From Frankiales bacterium (GTDB lineage: Bacteria > Actinomycetota > Actinomycetes > JAFAQI01): 6,919 nt of DNA. Under the pieces are notes generated by a model. That model saw only the letters and a program-made list of their open reading frames with translations, had not been told where the DNA came from and did not search any database. Made by a program: the position numbers and the translations under genes. This document shows, one piece after another, positions 1 through 6,842 of the stretch; position 1 is the stretch's first letter, and the number at the start of each line of letters is the position of its first letter. The stretch is taken from NCBI GenBank assembly GCA_019246495.1, contig JAFAQI010000385.1, positions 1 to 6,919 on the forward strand, given 5' to 3'.

Positions 1-211
1 CCACGATCACAGTTGCGGCAAGTACGAGCAACTCAGCGAGCAACCCCAAACCGGTCCACCCGGACGAGCTGACACTGAACCTGCCGGCAGACACTCCGAC
101 AAACGGGAAGAAGCCGAAGATGAGCGTGAGCAGTCCGGCGCCGAGCAGGATGAGATCCGGTCGTGGCACGGACTTGAAGTCGAAGGAACTGTTAGTACCT
201 GGCTGTGTCAC
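1..211 (-). CDS. Small membrane protein, N-terminal part (runs off the left edge)
   Basis: Reading the minus strand from a GTG at 209-211 gives 70 codons without a stop before the window ends, so the C-terminus is missing. The visible protein starts with a short polar segment (VTQPGTNSSFDFKSVPRPD). A hydrophobic helix follows at about residues 20-40 (LILLGAGLLTLIFGFFPFVG), then a Ser/Gly/Trp-containing loop, then the start of a second hydrophobic helix from about residue 53. I infer a multi-pass integral membrane protein. The pattern F-D-F-K-S-V-P-R-x-D followed by a helix ending in F-F/L-P resembles small uncharacterised actinobacterial membrane proteins, and no function can be given. The start is supported by a strong GGAGG at 221-225, nine bases upstream. 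The frame is too short and truncated to judge family length. It lies 91 bases downstream of the sigma factor gene on the same strand and has a candidate promoter of its own. Confidence 0.72.
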   Translation of the reverse strand, partial: MTQPGTNSSFDFKSVPRPDLILLGAGLLTLIFGFFPFVGVSAGRFSVSSSGWTGLGLLAELLVLAATVIV

Positions 212-220
212 GATCTTCCC

Positions 221-225
221 CCTCC
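221..225 (-). promoter_or_regulatory. Ribosome binding site of the left-edge membrane protein
   Basis: On the minus strand the purine run GGAGGGGGAAGATC precedes the GTG at 211. Its GGAGG core lies nine bases before the start. It is the main reason for choosing GTG at 209-211 as the start of a gene whose body is mostly outside the window. Confidence 0.65.
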
Positions 226-244
226 AGGTTCGCGATCCGTGCGT

Positions 245-274
245 ATCCTGCCGGTAGCCGTGAGCCATTGGCAA
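245..274 (-). promoter_or_regulatory. Candidate sigA-type promoter for the left-edge membrane protein
   Basis: On the minus strand TTGCCA (269-274, five of six matches to TTGACA) is followed after 18 bases by CAGGAT (245-250, three of six matches to TATAAT, similar to actinobacterial -10 elements). Transcription would start near 238, giving a leader of about 27 bases that contains the GGAGG at 221-225. The 91-base gap (212-302) also holds a short self-complementary GC stretch (275-285), too small to call a terminator for the sigma factor gene. The assignment rests on consensus matching only. Confidence 0.33.
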
Positions 275-302
275 GCGCGACGCGCACTCACCTGCCTCAG
301 AC

Positions 303-1481
303 TTACTCGTCCAGATAGTCGCGAAGCTTCTGCGAGCGGGACGGATGCCGCAGTTTCGACAATGTCTTCGACTCAATCTGCCGAATGCGCTCTCGCGTGA
401 CGCCGAACTCCTTGCCGACCTCTTCGAGCGTTCGCGGATGCCCGTCGGTGAGACCGAAGCGCAGCTGGATGACTTTCTTCTCCCGCTCCGACAACGTGTG
501 CAGGATCGAGTCGAGCTGCTCCTGAAGCAAGATGAACGACGCGGCATCGATGGGTACGACGGCGTCGGAGTCCTCGATGAAGTCGCCGAGGTTGGAGTCG
601 TCTTCCTCGCCAATCGGCGTCTCCAGTGAGACCGGCTCTTGCGAGAGCTTCTGGATCTCGAGCACCCGCTCCGGCGGAAGCTCCATCTCCTTGCCGATCT
701 CCTCGGGAGTCGGTTCGCGACCGAGGTCCATCAGCAGCTGCCGCTGGATGCGGACGAGCTTGTTGATCGTCTCGACCATGTGCACGGGAATGCGGATCGT
801 GCGCGCCTGGTCGGCGATCGCGCGAGTGATGGCCTGCCGGATCCACCAGGTCGCATACGTCGAGAACTTGTAGCCCTTGGTGTAGTCGAACTTCTCGACC
901 GCCCGAATAAGCCCGAGGTTGCCTTCCTGGATCAGGTCGAGGAACAACATGCCGCGACCGACGTAACGCTTCGCGATCGAGACGACCAACCGCAGGTTCG
1001 CCTCGATGAGCCGCTTCTTCGCGAACTGTCCGTCGCGTTCGATCAGCGCGAGGTCGCGTCGTAATGCGGGTTCGAGCCGAAGGCTCGTGCAGAGCTTTTC
1101 CGATGCGAAGAGGCCGGCCTCGACACGACGCGCGAGGTCGACCTCTTCTTCGGCCGTGAGCAGCGGGACGCGACCGATCTCCTTGAGATACATCCGCACC
1201 GGGTCGCTGGTCGGCGCTCGTGGCCCGGCCTCCTCGTCGGGCGTCGCACGTCCGGCCGGCTCGTCCTCGGTGTCCTCGTCGTCGTTCTCGACGATCGGGA
1301 TTCCCTCGTCGGAGATGAGCCGCAGCACGGCGTCCATCGACTCCGGTGGCAGTTCGGCGGCGACCAGTGCCGCGCCGATGTCCTCCGCCGTGAGGAAGCC
1401 CGTCTCTTTGCCCTTGGCGACGAGGTCTCGAACCTCGTCGACCTGCACGTCGCGCGGAAGCGCGGTGGGCGTCACAGGCAC
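303..1481 (-). CDS. sigA: Principal-type RNA polymerase sigma factor (sigma-70 family, SigA/RpoD/HrdB)
   Basis: This 392-residue protein directs core RNA polymerase to housekeeping -10/-35 promoters. The sigma regions are visible in order. Region 1.1 spans about 14-65 ([20 protein letters not shown]), followed by an acidic linker at 65-92. Region 1.2 starts at 93 ([17 protein letters not shown]). Region 2 covers about 157-232, with the core-binding RpoD box [14 protein letters not shown] at 182-195 and the promoter-melting and -10 helix [19 protein letters not shown] at 204-222. Region 3 spans about 233-310. Region 4.2 has a helix-turn-helix at about 351-378 ([20 protein letters not shown]). 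The tail [14 protein letters not shown] is typical of actinobacterial principal sigma factors. Having region 1.1 argues for group 1, although a close paralogue (HrdA-like) cannot be excluded. The N-terminus lacks the long extension of the roughly 510-530-residue Streptomyces HrdB and mycobacterial SigA. The start is GTG at 1479-1481, with a weak ribosome binding site and a second GTG two codons later. It lies 37 bases behind dnaG, so the two are probably co-transcribed. Confidence 0.96.
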   Translation of the reverse strand: MPVTPTALPRDVQVDEVRDLVAKGKETGFLTAEDIGAALVAAELPPESMDAVLRLISDEGIPIVENDDEDTEDEPAGRATPDEEAGPRAPTSDPVRMYLKEIGRVPLLTAEEEVDLARRVEAGLFASEKLCTSLRLEPALRRDLALIERDGQFAKKRLIEANLRLVVSIAKRYVGRGMLFLDLIQEGNLGLIRAVEKFDYTKGYKFSTYATWWIRQAITRAIADQARTIRIPVHMVETINKLVRIQRQLLMDLGREPTPEEIGKEMELPPERVLEIQKLSQEPVSLETPIGEEDDSNLGDFIEDSDAVVPIDAASFILLQEQLDSILHTLSEREKKVIQLRFGLTDGHPRTLEEVGKEFGVTRERIRQIESKTLSKLRHPSRSQKLRDYLDE

Positions 1482-1489
1482 AGTGTGCC
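1477..1489 (-). promoter_or_regulatory. Inverted repeat over the sigma factor start codon
   Basis: The 13 bases GGCACACTGTGCC on the minus strand are a perfect inverted repeat (six-base arms around one C) that contains the GTG start at 1479-1481. As RNA it could form a five-pair stem GGCAC/GTGCC with loop ACT. No good Shine-Dalgarno sequence precedes the start: only a GGGG overlapping the repeat is present. A second short stem, CCGGG/CCCGG with a four-base loop, lies at 1495-1508 in the same 37-base gap after dnaG. Together these suggest that sigma factor translation depends on ribosomes arriving from dnaG, but the stems are short and chance is possible in GC-rich DNA. Confidence 0.3.
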
Positions 1490-1518
1490 CCAGTCCGGGA
1501 CGGCCCGGCCGGTGGAGG

Positions 1519-3387
1519 TCAGAGCCCCGCGATCCCGCTGTCGCGCAGCGCCTTCTTGCGCTGCTCGAGCACGATCAGCTCGCCGAAGCGACGGTTGTAT
1601 TCCGTCGTCGCCTCGAGCGGGTTGAGCCGTTGCAGCTTCGACTTCAGCTCCTCGATCTGGCGGGTGAGGGCCATCTCCTCGAGCCGGGTCACGAGCGCGG
1701 TCGCATAACGCGGCTCCGCGTCGTCGGTCGTCTGCAGCATCTCGACGGCGAGCTCGGTCACGAGGTCGCGAACGGAGTCGGTCTCGGCCGCTTCCTGCAC
1801 TTTCGTCACCCACGCCGCACCGGCAACGGCGGTGGCCGTGCCACCGGCCTTGTCGACGGCGGTGCGCACGGCCGCGTAGGCCGGCGCCGTGAACACGACA
1901 GCATCGAGCGCGTCGAACTCCGCGCCGAGCAAGCTCGGTCGCTGCAACGCGAACTTCAGCACCTCGCGCTCGACGATGAGCCCCGGGTCGCGTGCGTCGG
2001 GCCGGGCGGGTTTCGGCGTACGCCGCCTCCGCTGCTCCTCCGGCGTGGCGACCGGCGATACACCCGCGAGCTCGCGCACCTGGGCCAACACCGCGTTCTC
2101 GTCCATGCCGAGCCAGCCGGCGAGGCGTCGCGCGTATTCGTCGCGCAGCGCCCAGTCCTTCAGCCGCGCGACGACCGGCGCCGCTTCGGCGAGCGCCTGG
2201 ACGCGTCCTTCGGGGAGCTCGAGGTCGAAATGCTCGAGAGTCGAGCGGATGACGAACTCGGCGAGCGGGATGTGTCGCGCGATCAGGTCGCGCACCGCGA
2301 GGTCGCCGTGCTGCTGGCGCAGCTCGCACGGGTCGAGACCGCTCGGCTCGACTGCGACGAACGTCTGGCCGACGAACTTCTGGTCGTCGCCGAACGCCTT
2401 GATCGCCGCCTTGCGTCCCGCGGCATCACCGTCGAAGGTGAAGATGACCCGGCCGCGAAACTCGTCCTGGTCCATCAGATAACGCCGCAGCATCTGCACG
2501 TGCTCGACACCGAACGCGGTGCCGCAGGTCGCGACCGCTGTGGTCTCGCCGGCGAGATGACACGCCATCACGTCGGTGTAGCCCTCGACGACGACCGCCT
2601 TGTAGCTCTTGGCGATGTCGGCCTTGGCGAGGTCGAGCCCGTAGAGCACCTGGCTCTTCTTGTAGATCGGCGTCTCGGACGTGTTGATGTATTTCGCCTC
2701 GATGCGGTCGTCGTCCTTGAGCCGTCGCGCGCCGAAACCGATCACGTCGCCCTTCGGGTCGCGGATCGGCCAGATCAGTCGGCCACGGAACCGGTCGATC
2801 GGGCCGCGTTGCCCTTGCGAGGCCAGGCCGCCGACGAACAGCGTCTCGGGGTTGAAGCCGCGGCCGCGCAGATGCAGCGTGAGCGCGTCCCAGCTGTCCG
2901 GCGCATAGCCGACGCCGAACCTCGCCCACGCGGTCTCGTCGAAGCCGCGGTCGAGCAGGAACCGCCGGGCGATCTCGGCGTCGGGAGTCGCGAGCTGTTC
3001 GGCGTAGAAGGAAGCAGCCGCGGCGTGCGCCTCGATGAGCTTCTGCCGCTCGCTCGACTGCTGGCGTGGCGCGGCGCCGCCCTGCTCGTAGCTGACCTCG
3101 ACGTTGGCCTTGCGCGCGAGGACCTCGATTGTCTCGACGAACGATAGGTGTGCCTGCTCCTGCACGAACGAGATGAGGTCGCCGCCCTTGCCACAGCCGA
3201 AGCACTTCCAGAACGAGTTGGCGGTGTTGACGTTGAACGACGGCGTCTTCTCGTCGTGGAACGGGCACAGCCCCTTGTAGCGGCCGGTGCCGGCGGGTCG
3301 CAGCGCGACGTAGTCACCGATGACCTGCTCGATCGGCAGCCGTTCGCGGATCTCGGTGATGACGTCTTCGCGGATGCGTCCGGCCAT
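1519..3387 (-). CDS. dnaG: DNA primase DnaG
   Basis: DnaG makes the RNA primers for lagging-strand synthesis and works with the replicative helicase DnaB at the fork. The 622-residue length is normal for the family. The N-terminal CHC2 zinc-binding domain has ligands C41 and H44 ([11 protein letters not shown]) and C62 and C65 ([11 protein letters not shown]). The polymerase core begins with the conserved basic segment [23 protein letters not shown] (200-221). The TOPRIM catalytic acids are E268 in VVVEGYTDV and D319/D321 in FDGDAAG. The later TOPRIM motif reads LDPCEL (351-356): the first Asp of the DPD motif is kept (D352) and the second is Cys. I believe this is usual in actinobacterial primases. 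From about residue 470 to the end lies the alpha-helical helicase-interacting domain. The ATG at 3385-3387 is preceded by GAGG seven bases upstream. Upstream is a 129-base gap to the GNAT gene; downstream the sigma factor gene follows after 37 bases. Confidence 0.97.
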   Translation of the reverse strand: MAGRIREDVITEIRERLPIEQVIGDYVALRPAGTGRYKGLCPFHDEKTPSFNVNTANSFWKCFGCGKGGDLISFVQEQAHLSFVETIEVLARKANVEVSYEQGGAAPRQQSSERQKLIEAHAAAASFYAEQLATPDAEIARRFLLDRGFDETAWARFGVGYAPDSWDALTLHLRGRGFNPETLFVGGLASQGQRGPIDRFRGRLIWPIRDPKGDVIGFGARRLKDDDRIEAKYINTSETPIYKKSQVLYGLDLAKADIAKSYKAVVVEGYTDVMACHLAGETTAVATCGTAFGVEHVQMLRRYLMDQDEFRGRVIFTFDGDAAGRKAAIKAFGDDQKFVGQTFVAVEPSGLDPCELRQQHGDLAVRDLIARHIPLAEFVIRSTLEHFDLELPEGRVQALAEAAPVVARLKDWALRDEYARRLAGWLGMDENAVLAQVRELAGVSPVATPEEQRRRRTPKPARPDARDPGLIVEREVLKFALQRPSLLGAEFDALDAVVFTAPAYAAVRTAVDKAGGTATAVAGAAWVTKVQEAAETDSVRDLVTELAVEMLQTTDDAEPRYATALVTRLEEMALTRQIEELKSKLQRLNPLEATTEYNRRFGELIVLEQRKKALRDSGIAGL

Positions 3388-3516
3388 GTCACCGCCTCAC
3401 CGTGATGTCGGCAGGACTGCCCTGCGACAGGGGTACGGCGGGGGAAGGCGCCGGGTTCGAGTCTAGGGCGCCAGGGCGACGGTCGCGGCCAGTCCAGCGG
3501 ATCGGTGGGTCGCCGA
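3388..3516 (-). promoter_or_regulatory. Leader region of dnaG with two inverted repeats and a possible -10 element
   Basis: This 129-base gap between the GNAT gene and dnaG carries several small signals. The hexamer GGCGCC occurs at 3447-3452 and 3467-3472, 14 bases apart, and can pair as a six-base stem. The bases CCCTG-CGA-CAGGG at 3420-3432 form a perfect five-base stem with a three-base loop. Between the two GGCGCC copies, on the minus strand, lies TAGACT (3460-3465), four of six matches to TATAAT. No convincing -35 element sits 16-19 bases upstream of it. The ribosome binding site of dnaG (GAGG, 3395-3398) is at the downstream end. The region may hold a separate dnaG promoter and/or an attenuating structure, but it could also simply be transcribed through from dgt. 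Confidence 0.3.
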
Positions 3517-3993
3517 TCACCCGAGCGGCAGGACGACGGGGATGTGCGGCAGGCCGGTGTCCGGGGTGATGAACTCCGGGCCGGCGACGAGCCAGCCGGA
3601 GCCGAGGTAGAAGCCGAGCACGGCCGAGCGCGCGTTGGCCCACATGAGCGGCGCGCCCGCCTCGCGGGCGACGTCGACGACGACCGTGAGCACGCGCGCG
3701 CCGACACCGTCCCCTTGCCGGCCGGGGTCGACGGCCATGCCGCGAAGCCGCCATGCGGCCGGCTCGGCCGGCACCTCCTGCCAGTCACCGCCGGTCGCAG
3801 CCGGGCTGCCGGACCACGGGTCGGCGAACACGGTCGCGCAGCCGACGAGTGCCTCGCCGTCCCATGCACCGACGTGAACAGCGGTGTCGTCTCCGGCGTA
3901 GACGGAGTCCTCGTCCGGCTGGCCCGGGCGCAGGACGGCATGGCGCAGCGGGCGGATCTCCGCGACGTCGGCGCGGCGGATGACGAGGCTCAC
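3517..3993 (-). CDS. GNAT-family N-acetyltransferase
   Basis: The 158-residue product has the fold pattern of Gcn5-related acetyltransferases, which move an acetyl group from acetyl-CoA to an amine. The acetyl-CoA binding motif A is seen at about residues 83-101: a beta-strand LRGMAVDP followed by [12 protein letters not shown], with the pyrophosphate-binding Q-x-x-G-x-G pattern at Q93, G96 and G98. Motif B is suggested by LGFYLGSGW (126-134), the usual Y-x-x-x-G-F/W element near the C-terminus. The substrate cannot be read from the sequence. The start is taken as GTG at 3991-3993, because it overlaps the dgt stop as GTGA (four bases) and begins with the typical first strand [16 protein letters not shown] lies 11 bases upstream, inside dgt. 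The open frame continues far upstream, but that part is low-complexity Arg/Pro/Ala-rich shadow of dgt. Coupling to dgt implies co-expression. Stand-alone GNATs next to conserved genes are common, so a functional link to dGTP metabolism or replication is only inferred. Confidence 0.87.
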   Translation of the reverse strand: MSLVIRRADVAEIRPLRHAVLRPGQPDEDSVYAGDDTAVHVGAWDGEALVGCATVFADPWSGSPAATGGDWQEVPAEPAAWRLRGMAVDPGRQGDGVGARVLTVVVDVAREAGAPLMWANARSAVLGFYLGSGWLVAGPEFITPDTGLPHIPVVLPLG

Positions 3994-5237
3994 GTGGCCC
4001 AGCGCTCCCACCAAGCGAGTGCCGACGTGTCGGTGAGCGAGGCAATCTGGTCGACGATGACGCGCAGGCGGGCGGCGTCGTCGGGTGCGGCGGACCACCA
4101 GCCGCGCAGCCACGGCTCGAGTGAGTCCGGCGCAGTGGCCTGGAGTGCGGCCGCGAGCTCGGCGAGCTGCTCGCGTTGCCGGGCTTGCATGCGACGGGCT
4201 TCGTCGCGACGCATGACGTAACGGTCGGCGACTGCCTTGAGGATCGCGCACTCGGCGCGGACCTCGACCGGTACGACGAGGTCTGCGGCGTACCGGGTGA
4301 GGGCGTCCGACCCGGCAGCGGCCCGGGTGGCGTCGATCGTCGCGACGGTCAGCCGGGCGATGAGCTCGCTGGTCATCCGCTTGAGCGCGGCGAGTGCCGG
4401 CATCGACCCGTCGAAGCCGCTGACCCAGAACGCCAGCCGGGGCAGTCGATCGACTGCGGCGTGCAGGGGGTCGGTGCCGCCGGAGAAGTACGACGCCTCC
4501 GCGAGCGCGACGACCTCGTTGCGTTCGTCGTCGTCGTCGAGCGCGCGAGGGTCGACGTGGCCGGCGTGGATGCCGTCCTCAAGGTCGTGCACGGAGTAGG
4601 CGACGTCGTCGGCCCAGTCCATGATCTGTGCCTCGATGCATCTGCGGTCGCCGGGCGCCTTGTCTCGCAGCCACTCGAAGACGGCGCGGTCGTCGGCGTA
4701 CACCCCGAACTTCGGCGAATCGTCGCGGCGGGGCCACGGGTATTTGGTCGCGGCGTCGAGCGTGGCGCGGGTGAGGTTGAGGCCGGCACTGCGAGCCGGG
4801 CTGCCGGGATCGTCGACGAACGTCTTGGCTTCGAGGCGGGTGAGGACGCGGAGGCTCTGCGCGTTGCCTTCGAAGCCGCCGATCTTGTCCGCGACGCCGG
4901 CAAGGACGGTCTCGCCGTTGTGACCGAACGGCGGATGCCCGAGGTCGTGCGCGAGGCAGGCCGCGTCGACAAGATCGGGATCGGCGCCGAGCGCGGCGGC
5001 GAGCTCGCGGCCGATCTGCGCGCACTCGAGCGAATGCGTCAGTCGGGTGCGCGGAAAGTCGCTCTCGCCGACGCCGACGACCTGCGTCTTGGCGGCGAGC
5101 CTCCGCAGCGCGGCCGAGTGCAGGACCCGCGCGCGGTCGCGTTCGAAGTCGGTGCGCTCGGTGCGCGGCGAGTGCGAGGCCTTCGGCGACTCGACGACCC
5201 AGCGCGCACGCGCATGCTCGTCGTACGCCGCAGGCAC
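3990..5237 (-). CDS. dgt: Deoxyguanosinetriphosphate triphosphohydrolase-like protein (HD domain)
   Basis: Members of this family hydrolyse dGTP or other dNTPs to the deoxynucleoside and tripolyphosphate, thereby controlling dNTP pools. The 415-residue length is close to other actinobacterial members. The HD metal site can be followed: H68 in TRLTHS, H97-D98 in CLAHDLGH, and D210/D211 in [16 protein letters not shown]. The accessory histidines H101 and H106 lie in [10 protein letters not shown]. Other family signatures are the segment [22 protein letters not shown] (34-54), the stretch [17 protein letters not shown] (120-136), and [16 protein letters not shown] (153-168). The C-terminal HD-associated helical domain covers about 310-410. 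The start is GTG at 5235-5237: it gives the N-terminus [16 protein letters not shown] expected for the family, but has no clear Shine-Dalgarno sequence, and a leaderless transcript is possible. A 44-base hairpin fills most of the 54 bases to the preceding gene. The GNAT gene overlaps the 3' end by four bases. Confidence 0.94.
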   Translation of the reverse strand: MPAAYDEHARARWVVESPKASHSPRTERTDFERDRARVLHSAALRRLAAKTQVVGVGESDFPRTRLTHSLECAQIGRELAAALGADPDLVDAACLAHDLGHPPFGHNGETVLAGVADKIGGFEGNAQSLRVLTRLEAKTFVDDPGSPARSAGLNLTRATLDAATKYPWPRRDDSPKFGVYADDRAVFEWLRDKAPGDRRCIEAQIMDWADDVAYSVHDLEDGIHAGHVDPRALDDDDERNEVVALAEASYFSGGTDPLHAAVDRLPRLAFWVSGFDGSMPALAALKRMTSELIARLTVATIDATRAAAGSDALTRYAADLVVPVEVRAECAILKAVADRYVMRRDEARRMQARQREQLAELAAALQATAPDSLEPWLRGWWSAAPDDAARLRVIVDQIASLTDTSALAWWERWAT

Positions 5238-5245
5238 GCCGTCAG

Positions 5246-5251
5246 ACTATG
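5246..5251 (-). promoter_or_regulatory. Candidate -10 element for a leaderless dgt transcript
   Basis: On the minus strand CATAGT (four of six matches to TATAAT) ends eight bases before the GTG start of dgt. That is the spacing expected if transcription begins at or next to the start codon, which would explain the missing Shine-Dalgarno sequence. No good -35 element is visible: the bases 17 upstream are GGGTTC, inside the hairpin. The element overlaps the foot of the hairpin at 5247-5290, so terminator and promoter would share bases. The call is based on consensus and spacing only. Confidence 0.28.
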
Positions 5252-5290
5252 GCCATCTGACCGGGTTAGAACCCGGTCAGATGGCCACAG
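5247..5290 (-). terminator. Long palindromic hairpin, repeat copy A, candidate terminator of the propeller gene
   Basis: Bases 5250-5267 and 5270-5287 are perfect reverse complements (18 pairs) around a central AG. Two further pairs beyond one A/C mismatch extend the stem to 20 of 21 positions over 44 bases. The structure begins one base after the stop codon of the propeller gene (TGA, 5292-5294), where a terminator belongs. There is no U-tract after the stem on the minus strand, which is common for actinobacterial terminators. Bases 5258-5287 are identical to 6851-6880 in copy B, in the same orientation. Apart from termination, the palindrome could be a dispersed repeat or a protein-binding site. 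Confidence 0.72.
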
Positions 5291-5291
5291 G

Positions 5292-6776
5292 TCAGTGCTT
5301 GCGGGTCTGCTGCGCGAAGACGACCTCGCCGCCGGCGCCCTTGTGGAAGCCGCCGTTGTCGGCGTAGGCGATCCCGACCATGCCCGTCTTCGGGTTGATG
5401 ACGACCTGGAAGTAGTCGAGCAGGCTGCGGTCCGGGCTGCCGGGACCGACGCCGCACAGGATGCCCTGCAGGCAGATGCCGCCGCGGTGGTTGGGCAGCT
5501 TGGTCAGCGCCTGCTGAACGATGTGCGGGTGCTTGCTGTCGGCGCCCGTGACGGCCGCGAAGTGCGGGGTCCACAGCACCTTGTTCGACGTGCTCGACGG
5601 CGTGCCGTTGTTGGTCTGGTACCACGCGACGTCGAGGACACCCTTGCGGCCGGCGTCGGAGGTCGCATAGATCGCCGCGCCCTTGTTGTGGCCGAGCGCG
5701 TCGAGCTTGACCGGCTTGCTCCAGTGCTTGCCGTGGTCCTTCGAGAACACGTAGTACTGGTGGAAGTGGTCGCCGGTCTGCCCGTTCGTCGAGTTGTAAA
5801 CGACGTACAGCGTGCCCGCGCGGTCGATCGAGCCCCACGGGAAGATCGCGCCCTCGGCCGGCTCGGCTGATCCGTCGGCCTGCGGCGGCGCCTTCACGGC
5901 GTAGCTGCTCGTGAAGGTCTGACCGCCATCGCGGGTCGCCGAGACGATGACGCCGCGAGTCGGGCCGTACGGCGGAACGCCGTCCTTCGGGTTAAAGTTC
6001 GACTGCGCGTCGGAGATCGAGTAGACGACGTAGAACGTGCGGCCGGACTGGTCCGACGGGTCGATCAGGATCGGGCCGCTGAACGTGTTGCCGCCCTCGT
6101 CGATGAGCGACGTGCCCGAGCCGTTGGGGTTGACCTGCGTGGTCGCGATGCCCGGCGCGCTGGCCTGGTCCGCCGACTGCGCGGAGTGGCAGCAGTCGGC
6201 CTGGTTGATCGTGATCTTCTTGGTGCGGTGGTTGTAGGTCGCCATGGCGTAGAACTCAGCCTCGGCGGCGAAGTCGTGGTAGACCATGAAGATCTTGCTG
6301 CCGTCAGCTGAGTGCGCGAGCCACTGGCGGTCCTGTTCGGTGCCGAAGGTGCCGACTCGCTTCCAGGTCTTGCCCCAGTCGGTCGACTCCTGGAGGTAGG
6401 AGTCCGACACCTCGAGGTCGACCGAGACCGCCGTGCCGTCGGGCAGGAAGTCGACGTCGCAGTCGCCGCCGCCGTTCGGGCTGGTCTCCGCGGAGTGCTT
6501 CCAGGTCTTGCCGCGGTCGGCGGTGTACCAGAACTGGACAGTCGTGCTGTCGCCCGCGTTGCTGCCCGGAGTGCAGATGATGCCGTGGCGGCCGTCCGGC
6601 GCCCAGGTGAACGAGGGTTCGCCGTACGACGGGCCGGAGCCCATGCCGACGGTCGTGAAGCCGAGCGGCCCGAACGCCTTGGTCCGGTCGTGGTTCACCG
6701 CGCCGGACGACGGCAGCGCCGCGGCGCCGATGAGCAAGGCGGCGGAGGGCACGGCGGCCCAGGCGATCCGGCGCAT
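5292..6776 (-). CDS. Exported Asp-box (BNR) beta-propeller protein, sialidase-like fold
   Basis: The 494-residue product begins with a classical signal peptide: MRR, a hydrophobic core at about 4-20, and the likely cleavage site SGA|V after residue 26. It is therefore probably secreted. Four Asp-box motifs of the form S/T-x-D-x-G-x-T-W are visible: YTADRGKTW (84-92), STDWGKTW (131-138), SATRDGGQTF (279-288, Phe for Trp) and FSKDHGKHW (345-352). These mark blade turns of a sialidase-type six-bladed propeller, also seen in many non-enzymatic secreted proteins. I do not see an N-terminal F/Y-R-I-P motif or a clear arginine triad, so sialidase activity is doubtful and the ligand is unknown. Six cysteines (C68, C106, the pair C195-C196, C435, C441) remain in the mature part and may form disulfides. 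The ATG at 6774-6776 follows a strong GGAGG by eight bases. The gene is a single cistron flanked by two copies of the same hairpin. Confidence 0.88.
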   Translation of the reverse strand: MRRIAWAAVPSAALLIGAAALPSSGAVNHDRTKAFGPLGFTTVGMGSGPSYGEPSFTWAPDGRHGIICTPGSNAGDSTTVQFWYTADRGKTWKHSAETSPNGGGDCDVDFLPDGTAVSVDLEVSDSYLQESTDWGKTWKRVGTFGTEQDRQWLAHSADGSKIFMVYHDFAAEAEFYAMATYNHRTKKITINQADCCHSAQSADQASAPGIATTQVNPNGSGTSLIDEGGNTFSGPILIDPSDQSGRTFYVVYSISDAQSNFNPKDGVPPYGPTRGVIVSATRDGGQTFTSSYAVKAPPQADGSAEPAEGAIFPWGSIDRAGTLYVVYNSTNGQTGDHFHQYYVFSKDHGKHWSKPVKLDALGHNKGAAIYATSDAGRKGVLDVAWYQTNNGTPSSTSNKVLWTPHFAAVTGADSKHPHIVQQALTKLPNHRGGICLQGILCGVGPGSPDRSLLDYFQVVINPKTGMVGIAYADNGGFHKGAGGEVVFAQQTRKH

Positions 6777-6784
6777 GACAGAAA

Positions 6785-6789
6785 CCTCC
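6785..6789 (-). promoter_or_regulatory. Ribosome binding site of the exported propeller gene
   Basis: GGAGG on the minus strand lies eight bases before the ATG at 6774-6776. It fixes this start, and the signal peptide begins immediately after it. It is among the strongest ribosome binding sites in the window, in contrast to dgt and the sigma factor gene. Confidence 0.75.
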
Positions 6790-6799
6790 GAGAGACGGT

Positions 6800-6814
6800 T
6801 GTTCGAGATGTTCG
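6800..6814 (-). repeat. Short tandem hexamer repeat in the propeller gene leader
   Basis: On the minus strand CGAACA occurs at 6809-6814 and again at 6800-6805, a nine-base period, about 25-40 bases before the ATG. It could be a regulator half-site pair, but two hexamers are weak evidence. I could not find a convincing -10/-35 pair in the 110-base region 6777-6886 that also contains hairpin copy B, so the promoter of the propeller gene is not assigned. Confidence 0.2.
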
Positions 6815-6842
6815 CCGTCCCGGGCCTGGTTCCTGCCGGGTG

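Noticed and set aside
275..285. GCGCGACGCGC as a terminator of the sigma factor gene
   Set aside because: The stem would be only four pairs with a three-base loop and no following U-tract; such sequences are frequent by chance at this GC content.
1006..3147. A 713-codon open frame on the plus strand across the sigma factor and primase genes
   Set aside because: It is antisense to two certain genes, is rich in Arg, Leu and Val as expected for a GC-rich shadow frame, and shows no recognisable domain.
3446..3474. A tRNA-like segment: GGGTTCGAGTC followed by GGGCGCCA on the plus strand
   Set aside because: The TTCGAGT loop resembles a T-arm, but its stem has a mismatch. No matching acceptor strand, D-arm or anticodon arm is found upstream.
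3994..4251. An N-terminal extension of the GNAT protein by 86 residues
   Set aside because: The extension is Arg/Pro/His-rich and lies within dgt in another frame. The GTG at 3991-3993, overlapping the dgt stop, fits the family start.
4176..5870. A 564-codon open frame on the plus strand spanning dgt, hairpin copy A and part of the propeller gene
   Set aside because: It crosses two well supported minus-strand genes and the hairpin, and its composition is that of a reverse-complement frame with no known motif.
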